DNA of 64,000 nucleotides from DATMER01 sp963844885 (GCA_963844885.1 CAWJQA010000016.1:124001-188000), one strand, 5' to 3'. Shown: positions 19,378 to 28,231, counted from the stretch's first letter. A program made the numbers and translations. The notes: generated by a model not told the origin, from the sequence alone.

Positions 19378-20868
19378 CTATTCTTCCGCCGGCAGCGGGA
19401 GCCGCACGGACAGGCAGGCTCCACCGCCAGGGAGGTTGACCGCCGACACGCTCCCGCCGTGCTCTTCGACGATACGCTGGACGATGGAGAGGCCCAACCC
19501 GGTCCCACCGGCACGGCGGGAGAAAAACGGCTCGAAGAGGTGTGGCAGATCTTCTGCCGGCACACCCGGGCCGGAGTCGCGCACGGCGACCTCGATCGCC
19601 GTGCCCGGGTGAAGGACGGCCTCCACGAAAACCGCCGCGCCCTCCGGGGAGTGCTGGACCGCGTTCTCGATCAGGTTGATGAAGGCCTGCCCCATCCGGC
19701 CGCGATCGAGGCGCAGCAGCGGCAGGCTGTCCGGGACGGCGGTCCGGAGCTCGACACCGCGCTGCCGGGCGAGGCGGTCACAGGCGCTCACGGCCAGAGC
19801 CACGGAAGGCTCCAAAGGGCCTACGTGAGGGTCGATAGCGGCGGGCCGGCCATAGTCGAGGAGATCCTGCATCAACCCGGTGAGCCGGCCGAGCTGGCCG
19901 TGCAGAACCTGGAAGAACTGGGGGAGCTCGGCGAGATCCTGGCCCGTCTCCACGTGCTCCTCCAGCGCGTCCAGCGTGGCGGAGATGCCGAACAGCGGGT
20001 TCCTCACCTCGTGGGCGACGCCCGCCACCAGGGCGCCCATGGCGGACAGGGTCTGGCTGCGCCGTAGCTCGGCCTCCATGCGCAGCCGGCTGGTGAGGTC
20101 GCGGGCGATGGCGACGATCCGGCCGTCGTCGAGCCGGCGGGCGCTCAGCTCGGCCATGACGATCGAGCCGTCCTTGTGGCGCATGCGGCGCTCGGTGACG
20201 ACGGTCTTGCCGGCGAGCACCGAGGCGACGGTCTGCGCGGTCTTCTCCAGCTCCTCGGGCATCACCGTCTTGCTGAGGTGCATGCCCAGGAACTCTTCCC
20301 GGCTGTAGCCCAGAAGCTCGCACGCGCTACGGTTGACGTCCATGTAGGTCCCGTCCGCGGCCGCGACCCAGATCGCGTCCGACGCCTGCTCCATGATGAG
20401 CCGGTAGCGGGTCTCGCTCTCGCGGATGGCCTGCTCGGCGAGGGCCCGGTCGGTGACGTCCTCGGTGTGGACCATCACCATCCTCGGCGGGATGAACACG
20501 CACTGGGCCGAGAGGCGCTTCCGCTCGCCGGTGCTGACCAGGCGGTAGGACGGCAGGTCCAGCCGCAGGTTCGCGCGCTCGGCGAAGCAGCGCTCCAACC
20601 CCTCCAGGGCCTCGGGCTGGTCGCCCAGGACCGCCCGCGCCGTACGGCCGAGGAGATCCACGATCCGGCCGCCGGTGTACTCCACGGCGGCGTCGTTGTA
20701 GTCGACCAGCACAAGGTCGCCGTCCCGCCACAGCCAGGCATAGGTGGGCATAGGAATACCGTCGAAGAGCGCGCGCAGACGCGCCTCGCTCTCCCGGTCC
20801 GCGGTAACCCTCTCTCCCTCGGGAAGAAGGGTGCGGCGTCCGACGGCAAAAAGTTTCACGTTCGACAA
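19378..20868 (-). CDS. PAS-domain sensor histidine kinase
   Basis: A 496-residue soluble histidine kinase. Two PAS domains occupy residues about 25-135 and 150-265. The HisKA domain follows with the phosphorylated His in VAGVAHEVRNPL, then the HATPase_c domain with N box NLIENAVQHS, G1 DSGPGVP and G2 GGTGLGLSI. There is no transmembrane segment, so the signal is sensed inside the cell, perhaps by a PAS-bound ligand. It is paired with the NtrC-type regulator and is divergent from the copper operon, with about 140 bp between the two starts. A link to copper is possible from position only. Confidence 0.94.
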   Translation of the reverse strand: MSNVKLFAVGRRTLLPEGERVTADRESEARLRALFDGIPMPTYAWLWRDGDLVLVDYNDAAVEYTGGRIVDLLGRTARAVLGDQPEALEGLERCFAERANLRLDLPSYRLVSTGERKRLSAQCVFIPPRMVMVHTEDVTDRALAEQAIRESETRYRLIMEQASDAIWVAAADGTYMDVNRSACELLGYSREEFLGMHLSKTVMPEELEKTAQTVASVLAGKTVVTERRMRHKDGSIVMAELSARRLDDGRIVAIARDLTSRLRMEAELRRSQTLSAMGALVAGVAHEVRNPLFGISATLDALEEHVETGQDLAELPQFFQVLHGQLGRLTGLMQDLLDYGRPAAIDPHVGPLEPSVALAVSACDRLARQRGVELRTAVPDSLPLLRLDRGRMGQAFINLIENAVQHSPEGAAVFVEAVLHPGTAIEVAVRDSGPGVPAEDLPHLFEPFFSRRAGGTGLGLSIVQRIVEEHGGSVSAVNLPGGGACLSVRLPLPAEE

Positions 20869-20924
20869 AGGGCTCCTGGATGGATGCTAGCACGCGGCAC
20901 GGCTGTCAGGAGCACTTCCTCTAC

Positions 20925-20954
20925 TTGCCCAGGAATAGGGCGGGGGGGTATGCT
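20925..20954 (+). promoter_or_regulatory. Probable copper-responsive promoter with CsoR-like G-tract
   Basis: A -35 box TTGCCC (20925-20930) and a -10 box TATGCT (20949-20954) lie 18 bp apart, about 55 bp before the first gene of the copper operon. The spacer carries the run TAGGGCGGGGGGGTAT (20936-20951); its complement ATACCCCCCCGCCCTA resembles the C/G-tract operators bound by CsoR-type repressors, and a csoR-like gene ends this operon. The element assignment is by eye. Confidence 0.5.
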
Positions 20955-21008
20955 TGTTTCACGGGATGACGGGGAGCGGTTCCCGTCCGGCAACGAGGGA
21001 GCGGCGAC

Positions 21009-21116
21009 ATGGAAAGCCTGATGAGCACGTTGGATTGGATCGTGGTTCTGGCCGGCGCCGCGGCGGTCGCGTGGGTAAACTGGTACTTCTTCCTGGCTTC
21101 GAGGAGGACGCGATGA
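21009..21116 (+). CDS. 35-residue membrane peptide upstream of copA
   Basis: A short gene with start ATG 21009, a purine-rich ribosome site (GAGGGAGCGG) and a stop that overlaps the copA ATG (ATGA at 21113-21116). It encodes one membrane helix (WIVVLAGAAAVAWVNWYFF) ending in a positively charged tail (SRRTR), so the C-terminus should face the cytoplasm. The tight translational coupling to copA, and the tidy single-helix peptide, argue that it is expressed. It may be a subunit or a membrane-insertion aid for the copper ATPase, as other small membrane proteins are for P-type ATPases; this is inference. Confidence 0.6.
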   Translation: MESLMSTLDWIVVLAGAAAVAWVNWYFFLASRRTR

Positions 21117-23506
21117 CGCCGGCGGCTGTGGCCGAGCCCGCGAAGGTGACGATCCCGGTGGGCGGCATGACCTGCGCAGGCTGCCAGGCCGGGGTCCAGA
21201 AGGCGCTCCAGCGCCAGCCCGGCGTGGTGGACGCCAGCGTGAACCTGATGACGGCGAGCGCCGCGGTGACCTACGACCCGTCCGTCACCCGGCCCGAGGC
21301 GCTGGTCGAGGCGATCCGGGAGACCGGCTACGAGGCCGAGGTACCGACCGTCGGGGCCGCCGGGGCCGCCGGGCGGACCGCCTTCGACGAGCAGGAGGAC
21401 CGCGACCGCACCCAGGAGGAGGAGTTTCGCGAGCTGCGGCGCAAGGCCTTGGCGACCGGCGCGGTCGGGCTGGTCGCGATGCTCGTGTCCATGCCGCTCA
21501 TGGCACCCAAAGCCGCCGGCGCGGCCCACGGGCCGGTGGCCGATCCGTTCATGCGCTGGGTCATGGAATCCCTGAGTCCGGCGCTCCAGCGGGTGCTCCC
21601 GTGGCTGTACGAGATCGACCCCCGGGCGCTCTCCTACGGCTTGCTCGTCCTGACGGTGGCGGTGATGGCCTGGGCCGGGCGGCACTTCTACGTCCGCGCC
21701 TGGAGCAGCTTCCGCCACCATTCGGCGGAGATGAACACGCTGATCGCAGTCGGGACGGGCGCGGCGTTCCTCTATTCGATGCTCGCCACGGTGGTGCCCG
21801 GTTTCTTCCTGCGGCGGGGTCTTCAGCCCGACGTCTATTACGAGGCGGTGGTGATCATCATCGCCCTGATCCTCACCGGCAACGCGCTGGAAGCCCGGGC
21901 CAAGAGCCGGACCTCGGCCGCGCTGCGCGGCCTGATCGCCCTGCAGCCGCGGACCGCCCGCGTTTCGAGAGCCGAAGCCGAGGTCGACATCCCTATCGAG
22001 GAGGTCCGCAGAGGCGACACGGTCGCCGTGCGGCCTGGCGAACGGGTGCCGGTGGACGGCGAGGTGATCTCCGGCGCCAGCGCCGTGGACGAGTCGATGC
22101 TCACCGGCGAGTCGATGCCGGTCGCGAAGGGTCCGGGAGACCGGGTGATCGGCGGCACGGTCAACCGCACCGGCGCGTTCCGCTACCGGGCCACGACGCT
22201 GGGCGCCGACAGCATGCTCGCCCGCATCGTGCAGCTCATGCGCGAAGCCCAAGGCTCGCGGGCGCCGATCCAGCGTCTGGCCGACCGGATCAGCGCGATC
22301 TTCGTGCCGGTGGTGCTCCAGATCGCCATCGTCACCTTCGTGGTCTGGTTCGTGGCGGCCGGCCAGGCGCCGGCCGTGCGCGCGTTCGCCGCGGCCGTGG
22401 CGGTGCTGATCATCGCCTGCCCGTGCGCCATGGGACTCGCCGTGCCCACGGCGGTCATGGTCGCCACCGGCCGCGGCGCCGAGTTGGGCGCCCTGATCAA
22501 GGGCGGCGAGGCGCTCCAGCGCGCCGGTGACGTGACACACGTGGTTCTGGACAAGACCGGCACGGTGACGGAAGGCCGGCCGGCGGTGACCGACGTGGTG
22601 GTGCCTCCGGGTTCCGGCCGCTCGGCCGAGGAGCTGCTCCGGCTGGTGGCCTCCCTGGAGGCGTCGTCCGAGCACCCGCTGGCGGACGCGATCGTACGCC
22701 ACGCGAAGGATCTCGGTCTGTCTCTCGCTCCCGCGGAGTCGTTCCAGTCCGTGACCGGCCGCGGCGCGACCGCCGTCGTCGGCGGCACGGCGCTCGCCGT
22801 CGGCAACGAGGCGCTCCTGGCCGACTATGCGATATCGGCGATATCCGTCGATCCTCTCCGGGCCGAGGCCGAGCGGCTGTCCGCGGCGGGCAGGACTCCG
22901 GTCTACGTGGCCGCGGACGGCGCGCTGGCCGGCCTGCTCGCGGTGGCCGACCCGGTCAAGGCCACCTCGCGCGCGGCCGTCGCCCGCCTCAAGAGGATGG
23001 GCCTGGAGGTGGTGCTCCTGACCGGCGACAACCGGCGTACGGCCGAGGCCGTGGCCCGGGAGGCCGGGGTGGACCGGGTGGTGGCCGGCGTGCTGCCTGA
23101 CGGCAAGGTCGAGGAGATCCGCCGACTGCAGCAGGGGGGTGCCGTGGTCGCGATGGTCGGCGACGGCGTCAACGACGCCCCGGCGCTGGCGCAGGCGGAC
23201 GTGGGCATCGCCGTCGGCAGCGGCACGGACATCGCCATCGAGGCGAGCGACGTGACGCTGATGCGTGGAGACCTGGCCGGCGTGGCGGACGCAATCGCGC
23301 TCTCCCGGCGGACGATGCGGATCATGAAGCAGAACCTCTTCTGGGCCTTCATCTACAACGTGGTGGGAATCCCGGTGGCCGCCGGCGTGCTTTACCCAGT
23401 GTTCGGGCTGCTGCTGAGCCCGATCCTGGCGAGCGCCGCGATGGCATTCAGCTCGGTCAGCGTCGTGACCAACAGCCTCCGTCTCCGCCGGGCGCGGTTC
23501 GCGTGA
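21113..23506 (+). CDS. copA: Copper-translocating P1B-type ATPase CopA
   Basis: A 797-residue copper-exporting ATPase. It has an N-terminal heavy-metal-associated domain with GMTCAGCQ, eight predicted membrane helices, the TGES actuator motif, the transmembrane metal site CPC (IIACPCAMGLA), the phosphorylated Asp in DKTGTVTEG, the SEHPL motif of P1B pumps and GDGVNDAP in the hinge. The CPC site and the absence of other signature changes fit Cu(I) export (P1B-1). A short alanine/glycine microsatellite (GAAGAAG, about 21356-21376) lengthens the linker after the metal-binding domain. ATG 21113 follows GAGGAGG; upstream in-frame ATGs lack support. csoR follows. Confidence 0.96.
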   Translation: MTPAAVAEPAKVTIPVGGMTCAGCQAGVQKALQRQPGVVDASVNLMTASAAVTYDPSVTRPEALVEAIRETGYEAEVPTVGAAGAAGRTAFDEQEDRDRTQEEEFRELRRKALATGAVGLVAMLVSMPLMAPKAAGAAHGPVADPFMRWVMESLSPALQRVLPWLYEIDPRALSYGLLVLTVAVMAWAGRHFYVRAWSSFRHHSAEMNTLIAVGTGAAFLYSMLATVVPGFFLRRGLQPDVYYEAVVIIIALILTGNALEARAKSRTSAALRGLIALQPRTARVSRAEAEVDIPIEEVRRGDTVAVRPGERVPVDGEVISGASAVDESMLTGESMPVAKGPGDRVIGGTVNRTGAFRYRATTLGADSMLARIVQLMREAQGSRAPIQRLADRISAIFVPVVLQIAIVTFVVWFVAAGQAPAVRAFAAAVAVLIIACPCAMGLAVPTAVMVATGRGAELGALIKGGEALQRAGDVTHVVLDKTGTVTEGRPAVTDVVVPPGSGRSAEELLRLVASLEASSEHPLADAIVRHAKDLGLSLAPAESFQSVTGRGATAVVGGTALAVGNEALLADYAISAISVDPLRAEAERLSAAGRTPVYVAADGALAGLLAVADPVKATSRAAVARLKRMGLEVVLLTGDNRRTAEAVAREAGVDRVVAGVLPDGKVEEIRRLQQGGAVVAMVGDGVNDAPALAQADVGIAVGSGTDIAIEASDVTLMRGDLAGVADAIALSRRTMRIMKQNLFWAFIYNVVGIPVAAGVLYPVFGLLLSPILASAAMAFSSVSVVTNSLRLRRARFA

Positions 23507-23526
23507 GGAAGGGAGAGAACCTGGAC

Positions 23527-23877
23527 ATGGAACCGGACACGGAGATCCTCCACGCGAGCTGCGGCTGCGGTCTGCAGGGCGGCGGCGAACGCAAGGCGGC
23601 CGGCGTCGACCCCGCGATCAAGGACAGCAACCTCAAGCGGCTGCGGCGGATCGAGGGGCAGGTCCGCGGCCTCCAGAAGATGGTCGAGGACGACCGCTAC
23701 TGCCCGGACATCCTGATCCAGGTCTCCTCGGTCCAGGAGGCGTTGCGCTCGGTCGGCCGCGAGCTCATGAGGAACCACCTGAAGCACTGCGCCGCCCAGG
23801 CGTTCCGCGCCGGCGGCGAGCAGTCCGACACGATGGTGGACGAGCTGATCGAGCTGGTTTACAAGAACAGCCGGTAG
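23527..23877 (+). CDS. csoR: CsoR/FrmR-family metal-sensing repressor
   Basis: A 116-residue all-helical repressor of the CsoR/RcnR/FrmR family. The core RRIEGQVRGLQKMVEDDRYCPDIL supplies the first Cys ligand, and NHLKHC supplies the His and second Cys of a Cu(I) site, which together fit a copper sensor rather than RcnR or FrmR. A non-standard N-terminal extension carries a further cysteine pair (ASCGCG). The gene starts 20 bp after copA (a GTG at 23503 overlapping the copA stop is an alternative), so repressor and pump are probably co-regulated by negative feedback through the G-tract promoter at 20925-20954. Confidence 0.9.
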   Translation: MEPDTEILHASCGCGLQGGGERKAAGVDPAIKDSNLKRLRRIEGQVRGLQKMVEDDRYCPDILIQVSSVQEALRSVGRELMRNHLKHCAAQAFRAGGEQSDTMVDELIELVYKNSR

Positions 23878-23878
23878 A

Positions 23879-24041
23879 GCCCTCACCCCCCGGCCCCCTC
23901 TCCCGGTCCGCCCGAGTCCACCCGCCCCGGGAGAGGGGGAGACTTGCTCTTTGTTTTCTTGGCTTTTGGGGTGGGCGGGGGCGCCCCTCTCCCGGGGCGG
24001 GTGGACTCGGGCGGACCGGGAGAGGGGACGGGGGTGAGGGC
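23879..24041. repeat. Large inverted repeat (two arms of about 58-60 bp)
   Basis: Left arm 23879-23938 and right arm 23984-24041 are near-perfect reverse complements, differing mainly by two extra bases in the left arm, around a 45-base T-rich loop. The arms consist of CCCTCACCC and CCCCTCTCCC blocks around a CCGCCCGAGTCCACCCGCC core. It sits exactly between the convergent csoR and Nudix genes, so it may act as a two-way terminator, but its length and composition fit a REP/MITE-like element. A shorter relative occurs at 41066-41092. Confidence 0.85.
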
Positions 24042-24045
24042 CTCT

Positions 24046-24591
24046 TCACACCCCCAGCCGGTGACCCACCCGCAGCAGGGCGCAGGTGCTCTTGCCGTCG
24101 TGGATCTCGCCTCGGGCGGCCTTCTCCACCGCTTCCTTCAGCGGAATCCTCTCCAGCTCCAGCACCTCGTCTTCGTCCAGGTTCTGGCGGGCCTCCTCGA
24201 GGCCCCGGGCCAGGAAGAGCCAGATCTTCTCGTCGCAGAAACCCGGGGTGGGCCAGATCCAGCCCAGCGACTCGAGCTCGGCCGGACGGTAGCCGGTCTC
24301 CTCCTCGGTCTCCCGCACTGCGCCGGCCTCGGGCTGCTCGCCCGGCTCCAGCTTGCCGGCCGGGATCTCCAGCAGCCAGCCGCCGGTGGCATACCGGTAC
24401 TGCCGGATCATCAGAACGTCCAGAACGTCGCCGCCGATCAACGGCACCACCGCCACCGCGCCCCGGTGGTGGACGAGCTCCACGTCCATCACCTTACCGT
24501 TGGGCAGGCGGACGGTGTCCACGGCCACGTGGATCGTCCGCCCTTCGAAGATCTCCCGCGTGCCGAGGCGCTCTCCCTCACGCCGATTCAA
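24046..24591 (-). CDS. Nudix hydrolase (ADP-ribose pyrophosphatase type)
   Basis: A 181-residue Nudix hydrolase with a complete Nudix box, G-x5-E-x7-REUXEEXGU, seen as GKLEPGE...RETEEETGY. The preceding MIRQYRYATGGWLLEIPAG segment is typical of ADP-ribose/ADP-sugar pyrophosphatases, which split ADP-ribose to AMP and ribose-5-phosphate. No ATG lies near the natural N-terminus (GTREIFEGRTIHV); TTG at 24591, overlapping the stop of the upstream gene, is the best start, and a longer frame enters that gene. It follows a DUF4412 gene on the same strand. Confidence 0.9.
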   Translation of the reverse strand: MNRREGERLGTREIFEGRTIHVAVDTVRLPNGKVMDVELVHHRGAVAVVPLIGGDVLDVLMIRQYRYATGGWLLEIPAGKLEPGEQPEAGAVRETEEETGYRPAELESLGWIWPTPGFCDEKIWLFLARGLEEARQNLDEDEVLELERIPLKEAVEKAARGEIHDGKSTCALLRVGHRLGV

Positions 24592-24592
24592 G

Positions 24593-25471
24593 TCAGATCC
24601 CGCCGCCGGACTTCTTGTCCTTGCGCCCGCGCAGGAGCGCGCCCAGACCGCCGCCCTCCCCTTCGCCACCCTCTTCGGCCGCGGGCATGAGCTGCGTCTC
24701 CTTGTAGCCGGCGGGGATCTCGAAGGAGAAGCCCGGCACGTTGGCGCTGGTGTCGAGCTGCGTGACCTCCATGGTGCTGCGGGTCACGGTCTGCTTGTTG
24801 CCTTTCTTCTGAGTCGTCGTGCTGACGGTGACCATCTTCAGGGGGAAGCCCTGGGTCTTGCCGGACTCGGCGGCGATGAGCTTGTCGAACTGCTCGTTGC
24901 CGGTGCGCGGCGGATCGCTGCGCAGCCAGACGCCGAGGGCGATGTCCTGGAGCCGGTCGGTCGACCAGACGTCCTGCTCGGTCACCACGTTGGCCTCGTT
25001 GCTCATGCCGAGCACCCGGATCTTCGTGGTGTAGCTGGTGCGGAAGCGGTAGTGGCGCGTGGACAGGCCGGCGACGGTGCCGCCGTCTTCCTCCAGGAGC
25101 TTCTCGACCTTGGGGTCGGTGAGCTCGATCTTGAGCAGCGGACCCATGCCCTGCATGACGTTGCCGAGCATGCCCATCATGGCCTGCAGGTTCCACTCCG
25201 CGTAGGTCTTCTCCTCGGGATCGACCAGATACAGGGTCTTGCCGCCGTCCTTCGTGAGCAGCCAGGCCCCTTGCTTCGCCATGGGGTTGGCGCTCTCCTT
25301 GAACTCGACCCGGGCCTTTTCGCCGCTCACCCAGCCCTCGACCACGATCGAGTTGTTCTTCGACTGGGCGTCCTCGGTCTTCGTCACCGACTTGTAATGC
25401 ACGCCCGCGAACGCCGGCAGGGCGCTCAGGGCGAGAGCGAAAGCGAGGACAATATGCTTGAACCGTTTCAT
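24593..25471 (-). CDS. Secreted DUF4412-like protein
   Basis: A 292-residue protein with a Sec signal peptide (KHIVLAFALALSALPAFAG) and good ribosome site (GGAGGTGG). The mature part has the DUF4412-type layout: strands reading the protein's own substrate-like phrases (KTLYLVDPEEKTYAEW), repeated threonine-rich strands (VTVSTTTQKKGNKQTVTRST) and a C-terminal glycine-rich, positively charged tail. These proteins are probably periplasmic lipid- or ligand-binding folds related to LolA; no catalytic residues are evident. It is directly followed by the Nudix gene with overlapping signals. Confidence 0.75.
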   Translation of the reverse strand: MKRFKHIVLAFALALSALPAFAGVHYKSVTKTEDAQSKNNSIVVEGWVSGEKARVEFKESANPMAKQGAWLLTKDGGKTLYLVDPEEKTYAEWNLQAMMGMLGNVMQGMGPLLKIELTDPKVEKLLEEDGGTVAGLSTRHYRFRTSYTTKIRVLGMSNEANVVTEQDVWSTDRLQDIALGVWLRSDPPRTGNEQFDKLIAAESGKTQGFPLKMVTVSTTTQKKGNKQTVTRSTMEVTQLDTSANVPGFSFEIPAGYKETQLMPAAEEGGEGEGGGLGALLRGRKDKKSGGGI

Positions 25472-25606
25472 GGTGGACTCCACCTCCTTGGAGGATATCG
25501 ATGATCTCGCATTGACGGGCCGGGCTGCAAGCGCCGGCAACATCCCGGAGAGTCTATCCGGAATACCAGATGCCTCTCCACCGCTTACACTGCCGGGAGA
25601 TCCGGC

Positions 25607-26812
25607 ATGCCCGAGAGAGACGATTCCCCCTCGAACGACCGCCTGCAGCAGGCCCTGAAGCTCCTCGCCGACGAGGTGCGGGAGCGCCTGGAGCGCCACC
25701 CTCTCGGCCATCTCGTGGCCGGCCGCGGCGACCGGATCGACCTTCATCTGCCGGTGCCCACCGCCCTCAAGGAGGGCACCCTGGAGCGCGCCGGCCGCGC
25801 GGCCGGGGAGGCGGTGCAGGAGGCCATCCAGTCGCTCGTCGCCCACAGCGCCCACTTCCAGCCCGGCCGCGTCTTCTGCCTGCGCTGCCAGAGCGCCGCC
25901 TGCGAGCACTCCGCCCCGGCCGGCAACCGGCAGGTGTTCACCGGCTACGCCTCGACCGGCGTCCCCCGCTTCGCCGACCTCGGACAGTGGCTGCTGGCGC
26001 GGCGCGATCCCCGGGTGGATCTCCTGTACCGGGAGACTCCCCAGCTCCTCGCCACGGTGTCGCCCGGGGCCGAGCTGACCGGCGAGCTGATGCCGGCGTT
26101 TCTCCAGAACGAGCCCGGCGGCGGCGGCTCCGGCTCCGGATACCATCTGCACGGCCAGGTGGCGGTAGGCTGGTATCCCACCGGTCCCCTCGGCAACGGC
26201 CACCGCGAGCCGCTGGCGGTGTCGTTCCAGGTGATCTCGTCGCGGGCGCGCAACGGCCGGCGCCGGTTCGGCCTGAACGTGATCGGGACCGGTCCGGGCG
26301 GCCAGCCGCTGGAGCATCTCTACGACCGGATCGGCGAAATCCCCTGGAGCGGCTCGGTGCGCTGGGCGCAGGCGGTCCTCGCCAGCATCGAGCATCAGCT
26401 CGAGCGCGCCCCCCGCACGCCTCCCCATGTGCTCGACCAGCGCATCGAGGGGCTGATCGCGGCCCTGGCCCGCCGCCTGGAGAAAGGATGGCGCGGCGAG
26501 GAGCGCAAGACGCAGCACGCCCGCGTCCGCCACCGCGAGGGGGACCGCCCCACCCGCATGGCGCTGGCCGACTTCGCGCGCGCCACGCCCGAAAACCTTC
26601 TCTTCGACACCCGACGGGAGACGCTGGTGGTGATCGGCGACCGCGGCCGTGCCCACGTCTTCAACCGCCAGGGCAAGCTGGTGACCTCGATCCGCTACAA
26701 CCCGGCCGTCATCGACAAGCGGCGCCAGAACGGCATGTGGCGCCCGGCGGCCCGCGAGGAGGTGGAAGAGGTGCGTCAGCGGCTGGACGTCTCCGCGGCA
26801 AGCAGCGGGTAG
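25607..26812 (+). CDS. Hypothetical protein with SWIM-like zinc motif
   Basis: A 401-residue cytosolic protein. A metal-binding motif C-x2-C-x4-C-x-H (CLRCQSAACEH, residues about 89-99) resembles a SWIM or treble-clef zinc site. The rest has an N-terminal helical part, a central beta-rich region (YHLHGQVAVGWYPTGPLG) and a C-terminal half with RRETLVVIGDRGRAHVFNRQGKLVTSIRY, where the last strands look like a small beta barrel. I do not recognise the family or a catalytic site. Its 3' end overlaps the convergent M23 peptidase gene by 37 bp. Confidence 0.75.
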   Translation: MPERDDSPSNDRLQQALKLLADEVRERLERHPLGHLVAGRGDRIDLHLPVPTALKEGTLERAGRAAGEAVQEAIQSLVAHSAHFQPGRVFCLRCQSAACEHSAPAGNRQVFTGYASTGVPRFADLGQWLLARRDPRVDLLYRETPQLLATVSPGAELTGELMPAFLQNEPGGGGSGSGYHLHGQVAVGWYPTGPLGNGHREPLAVSFQVISSRARNGRRRFGLNVIGTGPGGQPLEHLYDRIGEIPWSGSVRWAQAVLASIEHQLERAPRTPPHVLDQRIEGLIAALARRLEKGWRGEERKTQHARVRHREGDRPTRMALADFARATPENLLFDTRRETLVVIGDRGRAHVFNRQGKLVTSIRYNPAVIDKRRQNGMWRPAAREEVEEVRQRLDVSAASSG

Positions 26813-27297
26813 GGGTTGATCGCCCCGCCCGTCCACTTGTAGATGCCGTAGTGCAGGTGCGTCGGGGTGCCTTCGGCGTTGCCGCTGTTGCCGACGTAGC
26901 CCAGCACCTGCCCCTGCTCCACCCGGTCTCCGGTCTCGGGAAGGTCCCAGGCCTCCAGGTGGGCGTAGTAGTGGCTATAGCCGCCCGGCCCGAAGACGGA
27001 GATCACCCTGCCACCCAGCAGGTTCCACCCCCGGTGGACCACGATGCCGTGGGTGGCCGCGAGCACCTGGGTGTTGCGCGGCGCGAAGATGTCGATCCCT
27101 TCGTGCGTGCGCCCCCCGCTCCGGGCGGCGCCCCAGGTGTCGACCAGGTCCGAGGGCACCACCCCCTCGACCGGCACCGGCAGGGCCGAAGGCAGGGGTT
27201 CGCGCAGCAGCCGGACATAGGGGTACGCCCAGCAGGCCAGCAGCAGGAGGAGCGCCAGCGGGATCAGCCATCGGAGGAGGGCTCGCACGCGCGGCAT
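26776..27297 (-). CDS. M23 (LytM) metallopeptidase, membrane-anchored
   Basis: A 173-residue protein with one N-terminal membrane helix (LLRWLIPLALLLLLACWAY) and an M23 domain. Zinc ligands are the His and Asp of THEGIDIFAP and the second His of THLHYGIY; the catalytic His is expected in YSHYYAHL. M23 enzymes cut peptidoglycan cross-links, or act as scaffolds when degenerate; all ligands are present here. ATG 27297 (MPRVRALLRW) is chosen because the longer frame lacks a ribosome site. Its 3' end overlaps the opposite gene. Confidence 0.9.
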   Translation of the reverse strand: MPRVRALLRWLIPLALLLLLACWAYPYVRLLREPLPSALPVPVEGVVPSDLVDTWGAARSGGRTHEGIDIFAPRNTQVLAATHGIVVHRGWNLLGGRVISVFGPGGYSHYYAHLEAWDLPETGDRVEQGQVLGYVGNSGNAEGTPTHLHYGIYKWTGGAINPYPLLAAETSSR

Positions 27298-27319
27298 CTG
27301 CGCAGGATATCCTCGCCGG

Positions 27320-27874
27320 ATGCGGACCGCCCTCGTCCTCGCCTTTCTCTTCCTGGTGCCCCTGGACCAGGTCCGGGTGACGATGCACCCCGGCGATACG
27401 GGGGACGGACCCAAAGAAGGGATCGGCGAGGGGATCGTCGAGGCGCCGCCGGAGCGGGTCTTCCGGGCCGTATCCGACCTTCAGTACTGGAACGAGTTCA
27501 TGCCGTTCGTCCAGGAGTCCGACGCCCGGCCGCAGGCGGACGGCTCGGTCCTGAGCTTCCAGCGGCTCGACCTCCCTGTCCTGATCGGCGAGCGCCACTA
27601 CGAGATCCGGGCGCGGAGCCGGGTGGCCGGCCGGGCCTGGACCCTCGACTGGAGCTACGTGCCGGGCACCGGCAACGTGAAGGCCCACCGCGGCTCGTGG
27701 ACGCTCACGGACGCCGGGCCGGGCCGCACCCGAGCCGTCCTGAAGATCTACACCGACCCCGGCGGCGCCGTACCGGACTTTGCCATGGACCGCGCCACGG
27801 AGAAGTCGCTCGGCTGGATCTTCAAGGGGCTGAGGCAACAGGTGAAGCGCTGGCGCTATGCGGCGCCGGTCTGA
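27320..27874 (+). CDS. Secreted SRPBCC / polyketide-cyclase-like protein
   Basis: A 184-residue protein of the START/SRPBCC superfamily. A short hydrophobic leader (RTALVLAFLFLVPL) is followed by the helix-grip pattern EGIVEAPPERVFRAVSDLQYWNEFMPFV, typical of the first strand and helices, and by a C-terminal helix (MDRATEKSLGWIFKGLRQQ). These domains bind hydrophobic ligands such as lipids or polyketides. The divergent start lies 22 bp from that of the M23 peptidase, so the two share a promoter region. Confidence 0.82.
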   Translation: MRTALVLAFLFLVPLDQVRVTMHPGDTGDGPKEGIGEGIVEAPPERVFRAVSDLQYWNEFMPFVQESDARPQADGSVLSFQRLDLPVLIGERHYEIRARSRVAGRAWTLDWSYVPGTGNVKAHRGSWTLTDAGPGRTRAVLKIYTDPGGAVPDFAMDRATEKSLGWIFKGLRQQVKRWRYAAPV

Positions 27875-28231
27875 GAGAGAAAACCCGCGGGCAAAGAACC
27901 TGCTTCCGATTACCGGCCGGACCGCGCGGCGTTCATCGAGCCGCCCGCGTGAAGTATCGGCTTTGAGGCCCTCTGATCCGCCACGCGGCCTCAAGATCCA
28001 CGAAAGAAGCCACAACCCTCCCATTCTTGGACCATCGATCCAATCCTCCGTAGCCGGTTTGCGAGTCTCCGGCGGATACCCCAGACTTCCGCGAAGCGGA
28101 AACGGCGTACTCCCCTGGCAGGCAGTCTTTCCGAGCGGGCGCCGTTGCCCGGCAGGTTTCCCAAGCGCCAACATCCGCGGGCACTTCCGCCACTCCGGTC
28201 CGGGAGCCTGTCCCGCGGAGAGGGAGGAAAG
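27875..28231. other. Intergenic region without recognised gene
   Basis: A stretch of 357 bases whose GC and codon periodicity look lower than in the genes around it. Open frames exist on both strands but none has a ribosome site and a plausible protein. The last 25 bases carry the ribosome site GAGGGAGGAAAG of the next gene. I see no repeat or hairpin worth naming in the rest. Confidence 0.5.

Noticed and set aside
19378..21008. Copper-sensing role for the PAS kinase / NtrC-type regulator
   Set aside because: Only the divergent position supports it; the kinase is soluble, without metal motifs, and the copper operon already has a CsoR-like repressor.
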